Shown here: in pieces, positions 33,126 through 40,817 of the stretch
How the letters are laid out: each line of letters opens with the position of its first letter
Numbering within the stretch: position 1 is the stretch's first letter
Source: Deltaproteobacteria bacterium
GTDB lineage: Bacteria > Myxococcota > B64-G9
NCBI GenBank assembly: GCA_030622135.1
Contig: JAUXGL010000012.1
Location: 1 to 41,752, forward strand
Length of the DNA: 41,752 nucleotides
Reading direction: 5' to 3'
Notes under the pieces: model-generated
What the model saw: only the letters and a program-made list of their open reading frames with translations
Database searches by the model: none
What the model was told of the DNA's origin: nothing
Made by a program: the position numbers and the translations under genes

Positions 33126-34690
33126 TGCGTGCCCTGGAAATACCGGCACTGGGTGTCTGCATACTCCTTCTGTGCGCGTCGGCGGCCCCAGACGGCGCCG
33201 CGGCGCGGGACGATATCTTTTGCACCGGCCGTCCCATAACTGCCCGGGACGGTACCGCCGCGGGGCTGACCGATTGCGATCTGGAGGTTGCCTGGAAGCG
33301 GGCCGGGTTACGCGCGCGCATGCAAAGATGTGTGCAGGCCGGGCAGGCGGATTCCGATATCTCGTTCGGGTTTGTGCTCTACCCCGGCGGGGGAATCGAA
33401 GACCTGGTGTTCGAACCCGAAAATCCCTGCCTGGAGGCGGTCGTAAAGACACATCTGGCCGGCCCGTCGGAAGGCACGCCCGGATTCGTCGAGGGCCGCC
33501 TGGTTGTTACCGGGGAGAAGCCGGGGAACATTACCCTTACTCTTACCGGCTGGCTGTATCCAAGGAGATCGCCCGTGGTGGTCTTGCCGGGGTGTCTGGT
33601 CCCGGAGGGCGACGGCTACACGTCCACCTGCCCGCTGGGTTCGGCCCATCTGGCGCTGCGCCTGGGTTCCCCGTCGGGTTCGGCCGGGGTCAATACCTCC
33701 TTCGACCAGGCAGCGGAGGATCTGGTCGATCGGTGCGAGCAGAACATTCAGGCGGGCGGCTGGGAGACGTGGACCCGTGCGGACTGGAAACGGGAGAGGG
33801 AAAAGTCCTGCAAATGCTTGATCGGGCGGTTGGGTCACGAAAAGCTCGAGGTCCGGGGGCGGGCGGCCGAGAGACTGGCGCAGGGACGCTACTGGAAGGG
33901 GCGCCGGGCGCTTACGGCGGTCGTGAAAGAAATGATGAAGCCGCCGGGATGCCGAAACGGTGCGGAATGCCGGCCGGTCGGGCCGAAGGATACCGAGGCG
34001 GGGCTGGTGCTGGTGCGCATGGTTCGGGCACATTTGCGATTGCGGCGTTGGGTAAAGGACGAGTACCTGGAGGCCCTGGCTCGGCATCCCGCCAGGCAGG
34101 TTCGCCTGCACCTGGTCCGCGACATTTTAAAAAACTGGCGGAGTGGCCTGCCCCCCGCCCTCGGGATTCTGTACCACGATCCCGATCCCGTCGTCCGCGC
34201 GCGGGCATGTGACATCGGGTGCCAGCGGGAGGACCGCGCCGGCCGCGAGGAGTTCCTAAAGAGGCTGATGCATCCCCGGGCGGAGATCCGAGCCGCGACC
34301 ATCATGTATGCGGGTAGCTGTGTGGAGAAATCCAGCCGGCAGGTCCGTGAACATGTTCGCCAAGAAGCGGATTTGGCCGTGGTCCTGCTGATGTTGCAGG
34401 CGCTGCCCGTCGCGCCCGAGCCCTTGGTTGCCCAACGGGTCGTAAAGGCTCTTTTCGATCCCTGCCCGATCGTGCGGTTCCTGGCGGGAAGGCTGTTGAG
34501 AAACGCAAAATCGCTGCCCACCGAGGCGGTCAAGCAGGCACTCGCCCGCGAGCCCAATGTCGCCCTGAAAGAACAGCTCGTGGATCTCCTCGGGCGCGGG
34601 GGTCTGCCCCCCAGTGCCCGCCACCGCCTGCAGATCTGGCTTCAGTTCGACAGGGGAGAGAACTCCTCCGAACCGAAGAGTTCCAGATAG
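33125..34690 (+). CDS. Exported HEAT-like repeat protein
   Basis: This 521-residue protein has a signal peptide and a Cys-containing N-terminal region with 'VAWKRAGLRARMQRC' and 'FVLYPGGGIEDLVFEPENPC', similar in pattern to TonB/AgmX-type C-terminal domains. The C-terminal half has paired helices of HEAT-like repeats ('HDPDPVVRARACDIG', 'MHPRAEIRAATIMYAG'). The ATG overlaps the upstream TAA (TAATG); the tracked start at 33050 is a shadow. Its last 25 codons lie in a 77-bp sequence also found at 37813, so the original C-terminus was probably replaced. Confidence 0.75.
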   Translation: MRALEIPALGVCILLLCASAAPDGAAARDDIFCTGRPITARDGTAAGLTDCDLEVAWKRAGLRARMQRCVQAGQADSDISFGFVLYPGGGIEDLVFEPENPCLEAVVKTHLAGPSEGTPGFVEGRLVVTGEKPGNITLTLTGWLYPRRSPVVVLPGCLVPEGDGYTSTCPLGSAHLALRLGSPSGSAGVNTSFDQAAEDLVDRCEQNIQAGGWETWTRADWKREREKSCKCLIGRLGHEKLEVRGRAAERLAQGRYWKGRRALTAVVKEMMKPPGCRNGAECRPVGPKDTEAGLVLVRMVRAHLRLRRWVKDEYLEALARHPARQVRLHLVRDILKNWRSGLPPALGILYHDPDPVVRARACDIGCQREDRAGREEFLKRLMHPRAEIRAATIMYAGSCVEKSSRQVREHVRQEADLAVVLLMLQALPVAPEPLVAQRVVKALFDPCPIVRFLAGRLLRNAKSLPTEAVKQALAREPNVALKEQLVDLLGRGGLPPSARHRLQIWLQFDRGENSSEPKSSR

Positions 34691-34693
34691 TCC
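34617..34693. repeat. 77-bp duplicated segment, copy 1 (antisense radical SAM 3' end)
   Basis: This matches 37813-37889 at 73 of 77 positions. Read on the minus strand it encodes 'DYLELFGSEEFSPLSN' and a stop, the homologue of the radical SAM protein's C-terminus 'DYLDLFGPEEFSPLSS'. On the plus strand it now forms the end of the HEAT-like gene. Confidence 0.85.
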
Positions 34694-34862
34694 CTTGAAG
34701 CCCCTACTACTTGAAGCCGCAAAATGTAGTTTTCCTCTGGGGAATAGTGTTATGCTAGCTTGACACTTTTGAGGTTTCGATCACACGATGGCGATCAGTC
34801 TGAGCGGAATTTATTCCAAACAAATTAGTTAGTTAATAAAAAACGACCACCGTACGCACCGG

Positions 34863-34878
34863 TTGGCACGGAAATTGC
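34863..34878 (+). promoter_or_regulatory. Sigma-54 promoter
   Basis: TTGGCACGGAAATTGC matches the -24/-12 consensus closely, with GG and GC 12 bp apart as sigma-54 holoenzyme requires. It sits 246 bp before the VCBS lipoprotein ATG. An AT-rich stretch lies just upstream, where an enhancer-binding protein could act. The rest of the gap 34691-35108 holds the end of the 77-bp duplication, palindrome CGAAGATCTTCG near 34958, and no convincing gene. Confidence 0.7.
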
Positions 34879-35108
34879 GAATCACAAGGGCGAAATGAAG
34901 ATATCCACAACCCATGCAAGTAGACTCTTCGTTCGTAACTTTTTAGCATCTTGCGAAGATCTTCGGAGGGTGCAAATGGTACTTCAAGTCCTGCGCGGGT
35001 CATTCCAACCAGATCCTGACGCCGTAGACTTTTCTTGTAGTACCCCAAAACATGTTGACCCGGGTCCGTACGGGTTGCGGGTTTCAGCCCCGGGCTCAGG
35101 AGGCCGTC

Positions 35109-37727
35109 ATGGTTCGTTCGCCTGACTCTTTGTTGCGTCCCTTTGCGCTGATTGTCGCCATGCTGTTGCTCGCCGGTTGCGGATCCGACTCCGGAGGGTC
35201 GGGTGGGGGCGATGGGGGGCTGGACGGAGGCGACGGACAGACCGGAGACGGGGACTGCCCCACTGGGATCCTGTGCGGGCCGTTTGAAGAGTGCTGTGCC
35301 GAGGGAACCGAATGCGTCAACAACAAGGTCTGTCTTCCCATCTGTGAGAATGTCCGTTGCGGAGGGGACTTGACGGTGTGCTGTGCCGTGGGAACCGAAT
35401 GCGTCAACGACATGGCCTGCCTTCCCATCTGTGAGAATGTCCGTTGCGGGGAGAACTTGACGGTGTGCTGCGAAGCCGGTGAGATCTGTCTGGACGGGGT
35501 ATGGTGCGCCGTGGACTGTGGTCCGACCGAGGTTCTCTGCGGCGCCGGTTTGGATATCTGCTGCAATGCGGGAGACGTGTGCCTTTACGACGCGTGCGTG
35601 ACTCCCGGGGACACCTGCGATAACAACTTCGATTGCCTGGACGACGGTTGGTACTGCGAGTCGACCATCGGGCGGTGTCTGCCGCTGCCGATCGGGCCCC
35701 TGTGCGAGGGGGAACCGCAGTTCAGCGACATCGAACCGGTTCTGGAATGGTACTGGCCGGGCATTTCCTACGGCGGGTTCTACTATCAGAACATTATGGT
35801 CTCCCCGGCCGTGGGCGACGTGAACGGCGACGGAGTGCCGGACGTGGTGGTCGTGGTCTATCATGACTCTTCTTACGCTACCAATAATCTGATCGTGGTT
35901 CTGAACGGGGAGGGGGACGGGCAGGGCAACGGGCAGGTGCTGTTCACCATTCCGTCCGCGGCCGATCCGGCTGCGCCCATGGCCTGCGGCTCTTCGTCCG
36001 TGGCGTTGGGCAACTTTGACGCCGATCCCGGGCTGGAGATCGTTTACAACATGGTCGGCGGGGGGATACGGATCGCGGACAACGACGGCGTCGGCGATGT
36101 CTGCGGCGCCACCAACTACCCGGGCTGCTCCGGTGTGCGTATCACCGGAAGTGGGGCTGCCACCGTCATCGTAGGTGGTCCGTCAGTGGCCGACCTTGAC
36201 CACGACTCGATGCCCGATATTGTGATCCGCTGTCAGGCCCTGAACGGGCACGACATCAGCGACCCCGCAATGGATTTCATGGATGTGGCGGGTTGCGAGT
36301 ACAACACCGTGGTGGCGGACCTGGACCAGGACCTGCGACCGGAAATAATCGATGCCTCCCATGCCGTGACGGCCGATCCCAACATCCCCGGCGGCCAGCC
36401 CCTGTGGACCACTGCCAATGGGCAGACGTCTGGTTTTGTGGCAGTGGCCGACATTCTTCCGGACAACCCCGGACCCGAGGTGATCAATATCTGTTTTGGC
36501 TTCTTCCTGCTGGACGGGCAGACGGGTGCCGTGCTCGTCGGTCCAGGCGGCACGGTACTAGACGCGTCCATTCCCATTCCGGGCGGGGGTACGGGGGGCG
36601 CACCCACGGTGGCGGATTTCGACGGGGACGGATTTCCGGAGGTTTCCACCGCGGGTACGGCCGCTTACGTGGTCTATGACCCGGACTGCACCGATCCGCC
36701 CATCCGGGGCGGTCAGTGCGATAGCGGCACGACGGATTTCATGTTGTGGACGACCTCCACCCAGGACTTCAGCAGCAGCTGCACGGGCTCAAGCGTTTTC
36801 GATTTTCAGGGAGACGGTCCGGCGGAGGTGCTCTACAACGACGAGTGCTTTTTACATATCTACGACGGGCTGACCGGAGCCGAGTTGGTGAACCCGGTTA
36901 TCCCGAACTCGTCCCGTACCTGGGCCGAGTACCCCCTGGTGGCGGACGTTGACGGTGACGGGAACGCGGAAATGATCGTCATTTCCAACGAGGACAAGGC
37001 CATAAGCCGAGACAACTGCCACATCTCCTGGAAGGACGCTAACGTGCCCATTGATTGGCTGTGCCAGTACACCGTTTGTACGATCGGTCCGGCCTGCACC
37101 GGCGGCATCGGCGGAACCTGCAGTGGTGTAGGGTATCAGTGCGACGCCGCCGGCATCTGTCATCGGCCCGGCGGAACCCACGGGGTACGCATCTACGGCG
37201 ACCTGAACGATCGATGGGTCAAAACCAGGCCCGTGTGGAACCAGTTTTCCTATCACGTCACCAACATCGAGTTCGCGGGGGGTTGGTGGAACGTGCCGGA
37301 CGTGGAAGTGGACAACTGGACCGTGTACAATAACTATCGACAGAATGTGCAGGGCGGAGCGTTGTTCCCGGTGCCCGACCTTCAGGTGGAGTTGACCGCC
37401 ACGCCCATCTGTCCCTCCGAGGTGCGGTTGGCCGCCGTGGTGCGCAACGAGGGAAGCGCCGGCGCCCTTCCCGTTTTCGAGGTAAGGTTTTACCGCACGG
37501 ACACCGGGGTTCCGAACCCGCCGGAGTTGCTGGGCACGGTGTTCCCGTCCGGTCCGCTTCTTCCGGGCGGTTGGGACCGGCTTACGCTGGTGTACAACAT
37601 TCCGGCCACGGATGTGGACATGACCTTTTCGGTCGTCCTGGATGAGGATGGGGTGATGGAGGAGTGCGAAGAGGGCAACAACGGTGCAGACAGCGCCACG
37701 GTGTACTGCCCCGGCCCAGTCCTATAG
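35109..37727 (+). CDS. Large Cys-rich VCBS/FG-GAP lipoprotein with CARDB-like domain
   Basis: This 872-residue protein has a lipoprotein signal (lipobox 'LAGC'), a Gly/Asp-rich linker, three or so Cys-rich repeats (about 55-175, pattern CCxxGxxCxxxxxC), VCBS/FG-GAP blades with 'GDVNGDGVPDVVVVV', 'ADLDHDSMPDIVI' and 'ADFDGDGFPEVSTAG' that bind calcium in a beta-propeller, and a C-terminal CARDB-like domain ('VVRNEGSAGALPVFEVRF'). ATG 35109 follows AGGAGG. A sigma-54 site and a long leader precede it. Probably a surface adhesin or sensor. Confidence 0.88.
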   Translation: MVRSPDSLLRPFALIVAMLLLAGCGSDSGGSGGGDGGLDGGDGQTGDGDCPTGILCGPFEECCAEGTECVNNKVCLPICENVRCGGDLTVCCAVGTECVNDMACLPICENVRCGENLTVCCEAGEICLDGVWCAVDCGPTEVLCGAGLDICCNAGDVCLYDACVTPGDTCDNNFDCLDDGWYCESTIGRCLPLPIGPLCEGEPQFSDIEPVLEWYWPGISYGGFYYQNIMVSPAVGDVNGDGVPDVVVVVYHDSSYATNNLIVVLNGEGDGQGNGQVLFTIPSAADPAAPMACGSSSVALGNFDADPGLEIVYNMVGGGIRIADNDGVGDVCGATNYPGCSGVRITGSGAATVIVGGPSVADLDHDSMPDIVIRCQALNGHDISDPAMDFMDVAGCEYNTVVADLDQDLRPEIIDASHAVTADPNIPGGQPLWTTANGQTSGFVAVADILPDNPGPEVINICFGFFLLDGQTGAVLVGPGGTVLDASIPIPGGGTGGAPTVADFDGDGFPEVSTAGTAAYVVYDPDCTDPPIRGGQCDSGTTDFMLWTTSTQDFSSSCTGSSVFDFQGDGPAEVLYNDECFLHIYDGLTGAELVNPVIPNSSRTWAEYPLVADVDGDGNAEMIVISNEDKAISRDNCHISWKDANVPIDWLCQYTVCTIGPACTGGIGGTCSGVGYQCDAAGICHRPGGTHGVRIYGDLNDRWVKTRPVWNQFSYHVTNIEFAGGWWNVPDVEVDNWTVYNNYRQNVQGGALFPVPDLQVELTATPICPSEVRLAAVVRNEGSAGALPVFEVRFYRTDTGVPNPPELLGTVFPSGPLLPGGWDRLTLVYNIPATDVDMTFSVVLDEDGVMEECEEGNNGADSATVYCPGPVL
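35291..35555 (+). repeat. 87-bp tandem coding repeats (Cys-rich)
   Basis: The unit begins GTGCTGTGCC at 35291 and repeats at 35378 and, degenerate, at 35465. The period of 87 bp is exactly 29 codons, so copy-number change keeps frame. The first two units are nearly identical. Confidence 0.75.
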
Positions 37728-37732
37728 CGAGG

Positions 37733-37812
37733 AATGGGGTCGGGTCTGGTCACTTGCCCCTTATCCTGTGCAAGAAAGTGCTCGATCCAACCCTTCACCT
37801 TCCGACCCCATT
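37733..37812. repeat. 80-bp inverted-repeat element (REP/MITE-like), copy B
   Basis: It begins AATGGGGTCGGGTCTGGTCA, matches the minus strand of copy A (262-398) for most of its first 70 bases with a few differences, then jumps to the inverted end CGACCCCATT. It is a shorter version of the same element. It begins 6 bp after the lipoprotein stop codon and ends exactly where the 77-bp duplication begins. Confidence 0.8.
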
Positions 37813-37889
37813 CCCGCCACCGCCTGCAGATCTGGCTTCAGCTCGAAAGGGGAGAGAACTCCTCCGGACCGAAGAGATCCAGATAGTCC
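37813..37889. repeat. 77-bp duplicated segment, copy 2 (radical SAM 3' end)
   Basis: This is the other member of the 77-bp pair at 34617-34693, in the same orientation. It includes the stop and last 17 codons of the radical SAM gene. The abutting REP-like element suggests the breakpoint was shared. Confidence 0.85.
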
Positions 37890-38731
37890 TTGCGCGGGCC
37901 CAGGCAGTTCGATCTCATACCGCAGCCGCTACAGGTTTTTAGATATGCTCCGCCTTCGATTGGGGATTCTTCGGCCGAGAAAGGTTCCGATCCGGGCGTG
38001 ATTACCGAGAGTTTCCAGGTTCCCGCGTGCACGTAGCGCCGGCGGTACTCCGGCTTCAGCACGCATGGGGGCGTATGCAACGTGGTTGCCGCCGCCCCGT
38101 TCCGGTCGGCGGTTTGGAAGGCCGACTCCAGGAAAGGCATCAGATCGGCCATCCGGGGCACCAGGGGCTCGAGGCCTTTTGCCTGTGTGCCGAACAGGGA
38201 GGTCAACCAGAAGGTGAACCGGCCCACGCCCAGCCCGGCGAAGCGCAGGACCGCGTCGGCCAGTCGGGTCATGGAGTGAGAGGTGATCAGGATGTCCCCC
38301 TCCACCCGGGCGTCCGTGGCCACCAGGTTTTGGGTTCCCTGGATCAACCGGTCGAAGGAGCCGGGGTTCTGGGTGGCCTGGTCATGGCTTGCGGCGTCCG
38401 CGCCCTTGATGGAGAGGGAGAACTCGTTGGCACCCGCGTCCAGGCAGCGTCGGGTGAAGGGCAGATAGGCGCAGCGGATCCCGTTGGTCTGGATGCGGAT
38501 CCGGTGGTAGCCGAGCTCGCGGGCGCGCTCGATGGACCGGATCAGGTCGGGGTGCAGGGTGGGCTCTCCGCCTCCGAACCACACGTGCTTCGCGCCGCGC
38601 TCCCGGCCCTCCTCCAGCCAGTGGGCGATCTCTTTGGCGCTCATGCCGGGCACATGCGACTGGGAGGCCGCGGGGCAGACCCGGCACCGGCAGTTACACC
38701 CGAAGCCGACGACGATCTCGATCCAGTCCAT
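37838..38731 (-). CDS. Radical SAM protein with SPASM-like C-terminus
   Basis: This 297-residue protein has the [4Fe-4S]-SAM motif CxxxCxxC in 'GFGCNCRCRVCPA' (C12, C16, C19), the SAM-binding 'WFGGGEPTLH', and a C-terminal Cys set ('CVLKPEYRR', 'CSGCGMRSNCLG') as in SPASM/twitch domains. It is likely a peptide- or protein-modifying enzyme. ATG 38731 has AGGA upstream; the tracked start at 39043 is a shadow of the barrel gene. The gene starts 8 bp after the stop of the upstream barrel gene. No precursor peptide gene is recognised nearby. Confidence 0.88.
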   Translation of the reverse strand: MDWIEIVVGFGCNCRCRVCPAASQSHVPGMSAKEIAHWLEEGRERGAKHVWFGGGEPTLHPDLIRSIERARELGYHRIRIQTNGIRCAYLPFTRRCLDAGANEFSLSIKGADAASHDQATQNPGSFDRLIQGTQNLVATDARVEGDILITSHSMTRLADAVLRFAGLGVGRFTFWLTSLFGTQAKGLEPLVPRMADLMPFLESAFQTADRNGAAATTLHTPPCVLKPEYRRRYVHAGTWKLSVITPGSEPFSAEESPIEGGAYLKTCSGCGMRSNCLGPRKDYLDLFGPEEFSPLSS

Positions 38732-38738
38732 GAATTTC

Positions 38739-39230
38739 CTAGAAGAGGAGCACCAATCCCCCGGTAATGTACCAGTCTCCAATTGGATCTTCACCGGGGA
38801 AGAAGAACCACATGTAGGTTCCCTGCAGATCGATTCCGTACCAGGGACCGAACATGTAGAGCAATCCGCCCCCGGCCGAAACGGTCCAGGCGTCATCGCC
38901 CTCGACGAACAGCCTTCCCCCGGCGGCCTTGATGTAGGGGGTGAGCATAAGGTCGGGCAGGGGGATGAAGCGAACGCCTCCGGTGCACAAAAACTGGGTG
39001 GGAATGTCGCCGCCGGTCTGGAAGACGGTGCTGATGCCCACATCCAGCCCCTTTAGCACGAAGACTCCGCCGGAGGCCCCCAGGGAGAAGATGACTCCCT
39101 CCGGGGAACCCTGGAACCCCAGCCCGGCCCCGAAGCGAAAGGTGCCCGCCTCGAAACGCGCCTGGGCCGGTGCCGTCAGCAGCGCCAGTACGAGGATCGT
39201 GAGGAACATGGGTGGCTTATTGCCGCGCAT
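38739..39230 (-). CDS. Small outer-membrane beta-barrel protein
   Basis: This 163-residue protein has a signal peptide ('MFLTILVLALLTAPAQA' follows the first seven residues) and eight or so amphipathic beta strands, ending in hydrophobic 'GLVLLF'. It lies first in a two-gene unit with the radical SAM gene. ATG 39230 is used; an internal ATG seven codons later is possible. Function unknown. Confidence 0.7.
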   Translation of the reverse strand: MRGNKPPMFLTILVLALLTAPAQARFEAGTFRFGAGLGFQGSPEGVIFSLGASGGVFVLKGLDVGISTVFQTGGDIPTQFLCTGGVRFIPLPDLMLTPYIKAAGGRLFVEGDDAWTVSAGGGLLYMFGPWYGIDLQGTYMWFFFPGEDPIGDWYITGGLVLLF

Positions 39231-39319
39231 CTCTTGTGGATTCTACCGTATTGCCGTTTTACGTGCAAAGCGCTAAGATCTACGGATCTACGGGATTGTA
39301 GGGGAGCAAAGGAGAAGCT

Positions 39320-39424
39320 ATGTGGTGGGTTGCTGTCGTCGGCGCCGTCTTCCTGACCGCTTCGTCCAGCCTGGCCGGACCCTTCTACATCCACAGCGAT
39401 GGTCACCGGTCTGAATCTGACTAG
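39320..39424 (+). pseudogene. Truncated secreted-protein remnant
   Basis: A GGAG site and ATG 39320 start 34 codons: a clean signal peptide ('MWWVAVVGAVFLTASSSLAG') and only about 15 further residues to TAG. The normal remainder is missing. The stop lies directly before the smORF of the GIY-YIG locus, so this is likely the left junction of an inserted segment. A genuine short secreted peptide is possible but less likely. Confidence 0.4.
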
Positions 39425-39425
39425 G

Positions 39426-39548
39426 ATGATGGACCAATATCCAATCCTGGAATGCAGGGGTGCGCAGACTGCGCTGTTGATGATGTCTCATGGCTGGGAC
39501 AAGAGCTTCGAGGAGTACCACGAATCGATCAAGAAGGAGGGTGAGTAG
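39426..39548 (+). CDS. 40-aa ORF immediately before the GIY-YIG nuclease
   Basis: The ORF starts 'MMDQYPILECRGAQTALL' and ends one base before the nuclease ATG. Its last codons include the nuclease ribosome site (AAGGAGGG), so translation of the two is probably linked. I recognise no family. It could be a small regulator or antidote for the nuclease, or the degraded end of a larger gene. Confidence 0.4.
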   Translation: MMDQYPILECRGAQTALLMMSHGWDKSFEEYHESIKKEGE

Positions 39549-39549
39549 A

Positions 39550-40263
39550 ATGGTACGCAGGAGGCCTCTGGTCACTCAGCACCTTGAAAACATCTCACGT
39601 GAAGCCTTGGAGAAGTACCAAGACATCATCAAGGAATACATTCGCAAGCGACAGGGCATTTATGCGTTGTACCGCCGTGGAAAGCTCTACTATGTCGGAC
39701 TGGCCAGCAATCTCCGGGCACGGCTGAAAACCCACCTTCGTGACCGCCATGGCGAATTATGGGATCGTTTCAGCGTCTACCTCACCATTGGTGATGAGCA
39801 CATGCGGGAACTTGAGGCCATGATCCTCCGGATCGTCAATCCCGCAGGCAACAAGGTGAAGGGCAAGTTCATCAAGTCTGAGAATTTGAGGAACCGTGTG
39901 CGGCGCGATTTCCGTCTGCGGTTACGGGAGGAAGAAGCCCAACTGTGGGGTGGTAGAGGCTACCAACCCAAGAAGAAGAGGAAAACGAAGAAGGAAGAGT
40001 TGAAGAAGTCGAAGGCGACTGGTCGAAGGCCAATCCTCGCCAAGTATGGCAAGACCGGTATGCGGTTGAAGGGGGTACACAAGGGCAAGAACTTGAAGGC
40101 GTGGGTGCGGAAAGATGGTGCGATCCGATATGATGGCGATGTCTACAACTCTCCATCGCTTGCAGCCAGGGCTGCCATCGGGCACAAGGCCAATGGATGG
40201 CGTTTCTGGAAGTACGAAAGGTCACCAGGTGATTGGGTGTCTCTTGATCACCTGCGGCGTTGA
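39550..40263 (+). CDS. GIY-YIG nuclease fused to a RAMA-like domain
   Basis: This 237-residue protein has a GIY-YIG core (about 34-100): GIY 36-38, YVG 48-50, an Arg in 'SNLRARLKTH', Glu in 'MRELEAMILR' and Asn after it, so the active site looks intact. A Lys-rich linker (141-156) leads to a C-terminal RAMA-like domain (about 175-235: 'AWVRKDGAIRYDGDVYNSPS', 'GHKANGWRFW'). RAMA domains accompany DNA methylases and restriction proteins and are thought to recognise modified DNA. ATG 39550 with AAGGAGGG is preferred over the tracked 39490. It precedes an hsdM stub by 17 bp. A modification-sensing nuclease is the best inference. Confidence 0.82.
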   Translation: MVRRRPLVTQHLENISREALEKYQDIIKEYIRKRQGIYALYRRGKLYYVGLASNLRARLKTHLRDRHGELWDRFSVYLTIGDEHMRELEAMILRIVNPAGNKVKGKFIKSENLRNRVRRDFRLRLREEEAQLWGGRGYQPKKKRKTKKEELKKSKATGRRPILAKYGKTGMRLKGVHKGKNLKAWVRKDGAIRYDGDVYNSPSLAARAAIGHKANGWRFWKYERSPGDWVSLDHLRR

Positions 40264-40280
40264 GGCAAGAGGATTGAGTC

Positions 40281-40391
40281 ATGAGCGAAAGCGGCAGAAT
40301 AGTCCAGAAACTATGGTCCTACTGCAATGTCCTCCGGGATGACGGGTTGTCCTACCAGGACTACCTTGATTGCTTAGGAATTTGTATTTGA
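40281..40391 (+). pseudogene. 5' stub of a type I restriction methyltransferase gene (hsdM)
   Basis: The 36-codon ORF 'MSESGRIVQKLWSYCNVL' ... 'DDGLSYQDYL' matches the well-conserved N-terminus of HsdM (class I N-6 adenine methyltransferase). The expected continuation is lost and TGA follows after a short divergent stretch. An AGAGGA site precedes it. The rest of the type I system is not in the window; it has probably been replaced by the IS91-type debris downstream. Confidence 0.7.
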
Positions 40392-40455
40392 CCGGCGATG
40401 ATGGCCGCGAGCGGTGTGTGTGGCGATTTTAGTTGGGGCAAAGGCGAAGAAAAGG

Positions 40456-40699
40456 TCAAGTTGGGTGGTCAAAAGACAGTTGTTGAGGCTTCGACGGGTC
40501 CAAGACGAACTCACCACCGCATTCTGGGTAGCAGAGGACAGGCCCTCCCCCGGGCTTGGCGTGGGGGGGAGGCGAAAAAGACGATGTCCTCGACCCAGTC
40601 GGTGTGGTCACAGGAACGGCATCGGTAGAAGTACCAGTTGCTCGGTTCGTTCCAGGGGTCCTCGCGCTCGGGTGGAGGGGGATTGTGATGGTGGTTCAT
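40456..40699 (-). pseudogene. Frameshifted zinc-ribbon gene
   Basis: The ORF starts 'MNHHHNPPPPEREDPW' and has 'YRCRSCDHTDW'. The second zinc half ('LCYPECGGEFVLDP') lies in another frame and is joined by removing one base from a run of seven G (40563-40569 on plus). The full protein would be about 80 residues. A slip at the run could be a real mutation, an assembly error, or a switch. It lies beside the IS91-type transposase remnant. Confidence 0.55.
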
Positions 40700-40817
40700 T
40701 AGGCGACTCCCATCCGGAGGTCATGAAGTCACAGCGCGGCTCCGCCGCACCAAAACCGTTCGCTGCGCTCACTGGCACTGCTCCGCTTCCGCGATTTGTG
40801 CGGTGCCCTTGGGTGCG

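Noticed and set aside
34833-35864. 343-codon minus-strand ORF
   Set aside because: Covers the sigma-54 promoter and is the shadow of the Cys-rich repeats; its repeat pattern comes from the plus-strand coding repeats.
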